This document shows, one piece after another, positions 60,124-63,705 of a stretch of DNA of 63,705 nt. This stretch comes from JBBDMW01 sp040878005 (GTDB lineage: Bacteria > Chloroflexota > Dehalococcoidia > Lucifugimonadales > Lucifugimonadaceae). Each line of letters opens with the position of its first letter. Within the stretch, counting starts at the first letter, position 1. The position numbers and the translations under genes are program-made. The notes under the pieces were generated by a model, which did no database searches, was not told where the DNA came from, and was given only the letters and a program-made list of their open reading frames with translations. Location: NCBI GenBank assembly GCA_040878005.1, contig JBBDMW010000046.1, forward strand, positions 1 to 63,705, given 5' to 3'.

Positions 60124-62453
60124 GTTTTAGCCGCCTCATGGCCCAGCAGGCCAAAGTCCGGGTGATAGTGGCTGGACGGAGCGCTCCTGAGGAATCGGCC
60201 GAGCAACGGCGCCGGTGAAGCAAGCCGCCTTGGTGCGGGCAGTATGTATCCCGGCGTCTCCGGGCTGCTCCTGTTGCCCGCTTCGACGTACAGGGGGATC
60301 TCGGAGTCAAGCACGCAGTCAACCGTGAATTCATCTTCCTCGCGGAATGAATCCTCTCTGGACATGGCATACCAGCTGCTGTCAAGAAACCCGGTGAACC
60401 TGTCTTCGATAAAGGAGTCGTCTATGCGCATATCCGCGAGGTATTCGCCCAGGTCCTCCTGCGAAACGGTGGGGCTGCCTTCGATCAGGGCCGCGAACTC
60501 CATCCCCTGGTCAATCTCCCCAGGCTCATAGGGCTGATGAGCGGCGGGTCGATACACATACACCTCGCCGAGCCGCCCAGGAGGAGGGAGCGGCTGGCGG
60601 CAGCAGCGTCCCATGCGCTGGATGAGCGACGGCACCGGCGCTGCCTCCGTGATGAGCACGTCCGCATCCAGATCAAGGCTCATCTCGCAGACCTGTGTCG
60701 TGATGAGCAGCATTGGCCCGCCAGCGGCCCTGAACCGGTCGATCACCTCGTTGTGGCGTATCTTGCGGTCCGCCAGGCGGAACCGACTGTGGTAGCAGAG
60801 CCATTTTTCAGTTGCCCATGAGTAAGCAGATGCCTCTTCTGCTATGGCCTGACAGCGGGCCACTGTGTTCACGACCCAGAGCACCTTCTTGCCGTTCTCC
60901 AACGCCTGTCTGGCCAGCGTCATGGATGATGCCACATCAATCGCTTTTGCCCGGTAACGCGGCGCCGAGGCCTGCTCCGCGAGGTCGGCGAAAGAAGCGT
61001 CATCCGATGGAAATATCTCAAGGCCGCATCCATCAGCCAGCACAGCCTGCCTGTCGGACGGCAGCGAAGCGGTCATGCAGAGAACAGGTATGTCGAAGTA
61101 CTTGAGGAAGCGCTCAAGCGACCGGAACATAGACTCACTGAAACTATGCACTTCGTCGATCACCACCACGCTGTCCGCCAGCACAGGCAGCATGCAGATC
61201 GCCGCATACTGGTGATTCATCGCGGCAAGGAACGTGTCCACCGTGGCGGTGAACACCCTGCGGTGCCAGTAACCGAGGGCAAACAACCTGGATTCCGCGG
61301 TGTAATCGAAGCCATGCCTGGCATCGTCTGGATTGCTGAATATGTCAGCCAGGTCGTACTGCGAGGTTCCGTGCACCAGCGCTGAAAGCTCAGGCCCGGC
61401 CCAGGAGGCGTAGTCCCGGAACCCTTCCGTTGCAGTGCCACGGGTTGGATAGAGAAATATGACGCGTGAGTGGTCACCCGCGTCCAGCCTTGCGGAGGCC
61501 CACTTCCACGCAGCCAGTGTCTTCCCGGACCCGCATCCCGATAGGAGCAGGGCCCTGTCCGGAAGTGTGGCGGCCGCAACCTGGAAGCCGTGAAAGCCCT
61601 GCCATACGTTGCGGCGTTGGAGTTCATCGACACGCGGCACGATGATGCCGGAGTCGATGTCAGAACCGGTGAGCGCAGACGGGCTGAATGCCGACGTCAG
61701 CCAGCCGCGCATGTCCAGTCCCAGGCGTGGGGCAGCCGATCCCGCCGAGTCAACGGCTATGACAGCGGCCTTGACTGCGAGGAGAAGCCTGTGGCGCGGG
61801 TCACCTGTGCTGATTTCTCTCTTCAGCCGGTTCATCGCTTCCCTGAGTAGCCGTTTTCGGGGCGCAACTCGAGCGGCGAACCCCCATGCTCCGTCCTCCG
61901 CCTCGAGCGACGGAGCGGGTGAGTCAAGAACGCTGCCAGCCATGGTCAGCACCGCCGTGACATCCGGGGAAGTCGCGTAAACCTGCACAGCAGGGTTGGT
62001 CCGGTCAGTGAGCGGACGGGCGAGCGTCTCACCTGTGACCTTGAGATGGTGTGACGCGGCCGCCGCGGTAACAATGTCGGCGTCGACGCCCAGTTCCTGG
62101 TGCGAATGCAGCCATTCCCGGAGTGTGTCTCCCGCGAGCAGGAGAGCAGATAAATGCTCGTGGCGGATGATCTGTTCGCCGCTTCTCCGCACCAAGGCCT
62201 GGAAGCCATCATTGGCCTTGCCGAGATCGTGAAATGCCGCCGCCAGCCACAGGTTGACGAAGAACGGCTCGAAGTCCTCGGGCTGCAGGCGAAAGAAGTG
62301 AAGCCACTTCGCCGCCATGCGTGTCGGCTGGCCCGTGCGCCCGAACATGAGGCTGGTGGCGCCCAGCACGTCGTCGATGTGATCCGCCAGCGTGATCTCC
62401 CGCCCCGAAGAACTGCTCTTGGCGAGGATGGTCTGCGATGGGGGAGCTGTCAT
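60120..62453 (-). CDS. cas3: Cas3 HD nuclease-helicase
   Basis: 777 residues from ATG 62453 (one-base overlap with the cas6 stop). N-terminal HD domain: H25 region, catalytic H75-D76 in AAFHDLGK, RHEH (97-100) and SHH (134-136). Superfamily-2 helicase: Walker A GCGSGKT (306-312), DEVH box (433-436), TASLPS, and motif VI QRMGRCCR (about 635). C-terminal domain ~120 residues. It degrades target DNA after Cascade binding. Confidence 0.95.
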   Translation of the reverse strand: MTAPPSQTILAKSSSSGREITLADHIDDVLGATSLMFGRTGQPTRMAAKWLHFFRLQPEDFEPFFVNLWLAAAFHDLGKANDGFQALVRRSGEQIIRHEHLSALLLAGDTLREWLHSHQELGVDADIVTAAAASHHLKVTGETLARPLTDRTNPAVQVYATSPDVTAVLTMAGSVLDSPAPSLEAEDGAWGFAARVAPRKRLLREAMNRLKREISTGDPRHRLLLAVKAAVIAVDSAGSAAPRLGLDMRGWLTSAFSPSALTGSDIDSGIIVPRVDELQRRNVWQGFHGFQVAAATLPDRALLLSGCGSGKTLAAWKWASARLDAGDHSRVIFLYPTRGTATEGFRDYASWAGPELSALVHGTSQYDLADIFSNPDDARHGFDYTAESRLFALGYWHRRVFTATVDTFLAAMNHQYAAICMLPVLADSVVVIDEVHSFSESMFRSLERFLKYFDIPVLCMTASLPSDRQAVLADGCGLEIFPSDDASFADLAEQASAPRYRAKAIDVASSMTLARQALENGKKVLWVVNTVARCQAIAEEASAYSWATEKWLCYHSRFRLADRKIRHNEVIDRFRAAGGPMLLITTQVCEMSLDLDADVLITEAAPVPSLIQRMGRCCRQPLPPPGRLGEVYVYRPAAHQPYEPGEIDQGMEFAALIEGSPTVSQEDLGEYLADMRIDDSFIEDRFTGFLDSSWYAMSREDSFREEDEFTVDCVLDSEIPLYVEAGNRSSPETPGYILPAPRRLASPAPLLGRFLRSAPSSHYHPDFGLLGHEAAKT

Positions 62454-63085
62454 CAGTTCCAAGGTGTGAACACCCCGCAGCCGAACCGCCGACGGCCACC
62501 AACACCCTGCTCCTGTACTCGAATCGACTCTTCGGCGGTGAGCTCGATGATGCCCAGGGCATACCCGACGACCACGCGGTCGCTTATGCACAGAGTCCGC
62601 CTGACCCACGGCTCCCGCGCTCCCTCGCCCCCGTCCCTTGGAGCGGCGCCGGCGCGTCGGCAGGGCAAGACAGGTTTGCCTGCCACGTTCAACGTTTCCA
62701 GTTGCCTTCGCGCTGCATCAAGAACGTGTTCGGCACTCAGCATCCCCTTGATGACGACCAGCCTGCTGAATAGCCGGGTGGATGGTTGCAGGGGGTGAAT
62801 GGTGGGGACGCCGACATGCAGCTGCGAATCGCCGATGTCCAGAAACCTGCCGGCAAGTGGAAGCAGGGCCGGCACGTTGTCGCCCGGCACCCGGAACGTC
62901 AGATGAGAACGGTCCGTTAACCTGAGACGCCGGTCGCCTGCCAGCGCACCAGCGATGGGGTGTATGCCTGTCGCCTGGTCGCCGTGGACACCGGGCACTG
63001 CTCGTGACACGGCTGCAAAGAGCGGATAGCCATGGTCCGCTGGAATTGTCGTTCCATTCAACTGAAACGAGACGTCAACGATCAA
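62453..63085 (-). CDS. cas6: Cas6 crRNA endoribonuclease (Cmx6-like, MYXAN)
   Basis: 210 residues. FQLNGTTIPADHGYPLFAAVSR, GIHPIAGAL, HVGVPTIHPLQPSTRLFSRLVVIKG and the glycine-rich C-terminal GVGGRRRFGCGVF match the Cmx6/Cas6 MYXAN family. It cuts pre-crRNA at the base of the repeat stem. The start is TTG 63085 with GGAGG six bases upstream; this TTG overlaps the preceding frame's stop (TTGA). Confidence 0.9.
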   Translation of the reverse strand: MIVDVSFQLNGTTIPADHGYPLFAAVSRAVPGVHGDQATGIHPIAGALAGDRRLRLTDRSHLTFRVPGDNVPALLPLAGRFLDIGDSQLHVGVPTIHPLQPSTRLFSRLVVIKGMLSAEHVLDAARRQLETLNVAGKPVLPCRRAGAAPRDGGEGAREPWVRRTLCISDRVVVGYALGIIELTAEESIRVQEQGVGGRRRFGCGVFTPWN

Positions 63086-63330
63086 TGAAGCCTCCGGAAG
63101 CTTTCAGTGGTGGCGGCACGGTAGCACGATGAACCTGCATCAACGACGACGGATGACTCGGCAAACGTCGCGGCAACCCCTGACACGCCCCGTAGATGGG
63201 CGACGAGATCGTGGCGGGAATCCTCTTGGTTCCTGGGGTGCGCGTACGCAATGGCACAGGTCTCTGACAGTTGTGTTGGGTTTGCGCAATGTAGCGGCTG
63301 GCGACGTAGAAACGCAACCGGCCATGGCAC
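63082..63330 (-). pseudogene. Fragment resembling the start of an HD-domain Cas3-like nuclease
   Basis: From about 63270 the frame reads AIAYAHPRNQEDSRHDLVAH then LRGVSGVAATFAES, which looks like the first helices of a Cas3''/HD-type nuclease. The HD dyad and everything beyond are absent; the frame continues 22 non-similar residues to a TGA that overlaps the cas6 start (TTGA). It may be a deletion remnant whose tail was retained as a leader cistron for cas6. No clear ATG precedes it; CTG 63268-63270 is in frame. Confidence 0.45.
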
Positions 63331-63649
63331 TGGTCAGGTTGGACATCTGCGCCATACACATGCCTGGGCGGCATCATCGCACGGCAGGCTGACGTGGCTC
63401 TGCTCACGCCGCAACACCGGCGCTGGTCGTGGTGACCCATGAGCCCGATCGCCACCCGCTTCCCCAGACCCATGGCCGCTTCATGTAGCTGCTGGCAGAC
63501 CCATCAATTTATGGCCACTCAGCTGGGTCATTCGCTGCGCTGCAACATGCACGTGTGAAAGGTGGGGGTAGCTGGGTTATGGTGGCCATTCGACGCAACG
63601 CGCGTCAGTCACCTCATGTGGCGCTCCCAGGAGTCGATTCAACACCTAC
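63331..63649. other. Gene-free end region upstream of the cas operon
   Basis: About 320 bp with no credible gene. It has an ATGGCCAC...GTGGCCAT inverted pair (about 63511-63518 and ~63582-63590) and two AGCTGGGT direct repeats. It should contain the cas operon promoter; no clear box pair was found. Confidence 0.4.
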
Positions 63650-63705
63650 GCTAGCTGTAGCTCCCACAGAGGTTGTTAGCAGGTGCTGGGGAACCTCACT
63701 GTTGC
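63650..63705. repeat. Terminal repeat, right copy (inverted)
   Basis: Reverse complement of positions 2-57 with one mismatch (63655). The main hairpin (GAGGTT/AACCTC and AGCA/TGCT) is preserved; the outer GAGCTA/TAGCTC stem of the left copy is partly lost here. See the left copy. Confidence 0.8.

Noticed and set aside
63075..63473. 132-codon minus-strand frame overlapping the cas6 start
   Set aside because: Arginine/proline-rich without family resemblance; the alternative frame has the HD-like segment and couples to cas6.
1..63705. Interpretation of matching ends as a closed circular molecule
   Set aside because: The end match is inverted, not direct, so it cannot be a circularisation overlap.

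Overview
The window looks like one metagenome-assembled scaffold from a high-GC, quinone-respiring bacterium. Three features suggest Chloroflexota, probably near the Dehalococcoidia/SAR202 lineage: a complex I operon without the NuoEFG module, a type-E (SdhABE) succinate dehydrogenase, and several enolase-superfamily and SDR dehydrogenase paralogues. This placement is inferred from gene content; no rRNA or tRNA gene was found to confirm it. Both scaffold ends carry the same ~56-bp hairpin-rich sequence in inverted orientation, which suggests assembly stopped at a dispersed repeat.

Left part (1-10.9 kb): an SDR oxidoreductase, glycyl-tRNA synthetase, a TlpA-like thioredoxin lipoprotein, a MOSC protein, a CopD-like membrane protein, the folP-folK pair, an acyl-CoA carboxylase carboxyltransferase, isocitrate dehydrogenase, malate dehydrogenase and a second SDR. 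From 26.96 kb down to 10.98 kb an unbroken minus-strand run encodes nuoABCDHIJK, a small DUF2007-like gene, nuoLMN, nadK, a Nudix hydrolase and sdhABE. It has a plausible promoter in front of nuoA and a perfect 13-bp-stem terminator after sdhE, so TCA-cycle electron input and quinone reduction may be co-expressed.

Middle part (27-46.3 kb): a zinc alcohol dehydrogenase; a small Rdx (SelW/SelT-like) gene whose CxxU position is an in-frame TGA, read here as selenocysteine; a GNAT acetyltransferase; threonine synthase; a PhoB-type response regulator convergent with a CHASE-PAS histidine kinase; a 2-oxoacid dehydrogenase operon (E1 alpha, E1 beta, E2) ending in lipB; two tandem cyclophilins behind a terminator-shaped leader hairpin; and a large vWA-like membrane protein. 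Two adjacent enolase-superfamily dehydratases and an SDR then form a probable sugar-acid catabolic cluster. The SDR is cut off at 46.3 kb by an insertion that carries a large serine recombinase and a decayed second recombinase. A third, more divergent enolase paralogue lies beyond it.

Right part (49.7-63.7 kb): a gene-poor, accessory-looking stretch with an orphan protein carrying a PD-(D/E)xK-like motif and a small membrane protein, followed by a CRISPR array of 30 printed repeats and a complete minus-strand cas operon (cas6-cas3-cas8-small subunit-cas7-cas5-cas4/cas1 fusion-cas2). The proteins match the I-MYXAN (DevR/DevS/Cmx8-like) families, a type I variant usually placed near I-B. The array is broken by 100 Ns, but the flanks share exactly 55 bp, so the gap is probably an assembly artefact. 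The Cas8 C-terminal region is a separate ATGA-coupled gene, and a fragment of a second HD-nuclease-like gene precedes cas6.
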